Source of the DNA: Streptomyces luteogriseus
GTDB lineage: Bacteria; Actinomycetota; Actinomycetes; Streptomycetales; Streptomycetaceae
Direction of reading: 5' to 3'
Length of the DNA stretch: 64,000 nt
Assembly (NCBI RefSeq): GCF_014205055.1
Contig: NZ_JACHMS010000001.1
Span: 1,364,001-1,428,000 of the forward strand
Position 1 is the first letter of the stretch. The number at the start of each line of letters is the position of its first letter. The notes beneath the pieces were generated by a model. That model made no database searches, had not been told where the DNA came from, and saw only the letters and a list, made by a program, of their open reading frames with translations. The translations under genes were made by a program, and so were the position numbers. This document shows, one piece after another, positions 63,182-64,000 of the stretch.

Positions 63182-64000
63182 GGCTGCACCAGTCCTTCGT
63201 AGGCGTCGGGGCGGCGGTCGCGGTAGAAGGCCCACGTCTGCCGTACCTCTTCGATGAGGTCGAGGTCGATGTCCCGGATCACGAGCTCCTCCTCGCTGTC
63301 GCTGGCGACGTCTCCCACGAACTGCCCGCGCGGGTCGACGAAGTAGCTCGTGCCGTAGAAGTCGTTGTCGCCGTACTCCTCCTGCCCGACCCGGTTGATC
63401 GCGGCGATGTAGTACCCGTTGGCGACGGCGGCCGCGGGCTGCTCCAGGCGCCACAGGTGGGACGACAGGCTCCGGTGGGTCGCCGAGGGGTTGTAGACCA
63501 GCTGGGCCCCGGCCAGGCCGAGCTGCCGCCAGCCCTCCGGGAAGTGGCGGTCGTAGCAGATGTACACGCCGACTTTGCCGGCCGCCGTGTCGAAGACGGG
63601 CCAGCCGAGGTTCCCGGGCTTGAAGTAGAACTTCTCACGGAAGCCCTTGAGCTGGGGGATGTGGTGCTTGCGGTACTTGCCGAGGTAGGTGCCGTCGGCG
63701 TCGATCACGGCCGCGGTGTTGTAGTAGAAGCCGGGCTGCTCCGCCTCGAACACCGGCGCGACGATCACCATGCCGGTCTCGCGGGCGAGCGCCCGCATCC
63801 GCCGCACGGTCGGCCCGTCGGGGACGGGCTCGGCCCAGCGGTAGTGCTCCGGCTCCTCGACCTGACAGAAGTAGGGGCTGTTGAAGACCTCCTGGAAACC
63901 GATGATCTTCGCGCCCCGGCGGGCCGCCTCGCGGGCGTGCTCCTCGTGTTTCGCCACCATGGACTCGGTGTCGCCGGTCCAGGTGGCCTGGACCAGGGCG
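63178..64000 (-). CDS. Carbon-nitrogen hydrolase, beta-ureidopropionase-like (paralogue 2), 5' end outside window
   Basis: 273 residues are visible; reading continues without a stop to the window edge (ALVQATWTGDTES precedes the internal Met at 63960), so the start lies beyond 64000 by only a few codons. Triad residues are in GFQEVFNSPYF, KYRKHHIPQ and VYICYDRHFPEG. It is highly similar to the protein at 59303-60145, sharing long blocks such as NRVGQEEYGDNDFYGTSYF, with one visible difference in the substrate-side sequence NPSATHRSLSSHLW. The aminotransferase follows with a 4-bp overlap. The two copies may handle uracil- and thymine-derived carbamoyl compounds. Confidence 0.92.
   Translation of the reverse strand, partial: ALVQATWTGDTESMVAKHEEHAREAARRGAKIIGFQEVFNSPYFCQVEEPEHYRWAEPVPDGPTVRRMRALARETGMVIVAPVFEAEQPGFYYNTAAVIDADGTYLGKYRKHHIPQLKGFREKFYFKPGNLGWPVFDTAAGKVGVYICYDRHFPEGWRQLGLAGAQLVYNPSATHRSLSSHLWRLEQPAAAVANGYYIAAINRVGQEEYGDNDFYGTSYFVDPRGQFVGDVASDSEEELVIRDIDLDLIEEVRQTWAFYRDRRPDAYEGLVQP

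Overview
The window is chromosomal DNA from a high-GC actinomycete, almost certainly a Streptomyces. Signs of this are a GC content near 70% or above, strong third-position GC bias, frequent GTG starts, several starts that look leaderless (TANNNT ending 6-7 nt before ATG), and gene content typical of the genus: crotonyl-CoA carboxylase/reductase with a B12 mutase, SpoIIE-type phosphatases, F420-dependent oxidoreductases, secreted hydrolases and lipoproteins. I saw no tRNA, rRNA, CRISPR array, prophage or insertion sequence. Two genes are cut by the window ends (1-699 and 63178-64000).

Layout. (1) 1-4804, minus: four tightly coupled peptidases (M55 D-aminopeptidase, M20, S9, S66 LD-carboxypeptidase), a plausible D-peptide/muropeptide breakdown operon. 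(2) 4879-12523, minus: secreted SGNH esterase, methyltransferase, PAS-GAF-SpoIIE-ATPase phosphatase, an MFS efflux pump with three fused C-terminal beta-sandwich repeats, and an SRPBCC protein. (3) 12693-17176: a SplB-like radical SAM protein behind a LexA-type box, a secreted tripeptidyl aminopeptidase-like hydrolase, a Rid protein lacking its key arginine, a GNAT enzyme and a HEAT-repeat protein. (4) 17572-28461, plus: the metabolic core. A duplicated 3-hydroxyacyl-CoA dehydrogenase and a TetR regulator precede the ethylmalonyl-CoA operon (ccr, meaA/ecm, mcl, mch, mcd), followed by psd-pssA for phosphatidylethanolamine synthesis and a strong terminator.

(5) 28664-36085: an alpha/beta hydrolase, glycerate kinase, an ADP-ribose/NAD trio (ADP-ribosylglycohydrolase, Nudix, sirtuin), a convergent alkylation-repair pair (ogt and an Ada-AlkA fusion), and a lone metal-sensing ArsR regulator with its own operator. 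(6) 36113-47577: a large Tat-exported GH2 beta-galactosidase with a LamG-like insertion, a dehalogenase-like hydrolase, a second SpoIIE phosphatase, two small membrane proteins, a two-pore-helix potassium channel paired with a DUF2252 protein, and a class II glutamine amidotransferase. (7) 47596-55111: macro-domain protein with a CrtI-like oxidoreductase, an inositol-phosphatase family enzyme, a gamma-glutamyltransferase-like enzyme, an M1 metallopeptidase lipoprotein and a DUF3558-like secreted protein.

(8) 55136-64000, minus: a reductive pyrimidine/hydantoin catabolic cluster with an NCS1 permease, an F420-dependent LLM oxidoreductase, dihydropyrimidinase, two beta-ureidopropionase-like paralogues, a class III aminotransferase and a PucR regulator. 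No classical dihydropyrimidine dehydrogenase is visible, so the F420 enzyme is a candidate for the missing first reduction step. All functions are inferred from motifs and family knowledge; no database search was run.
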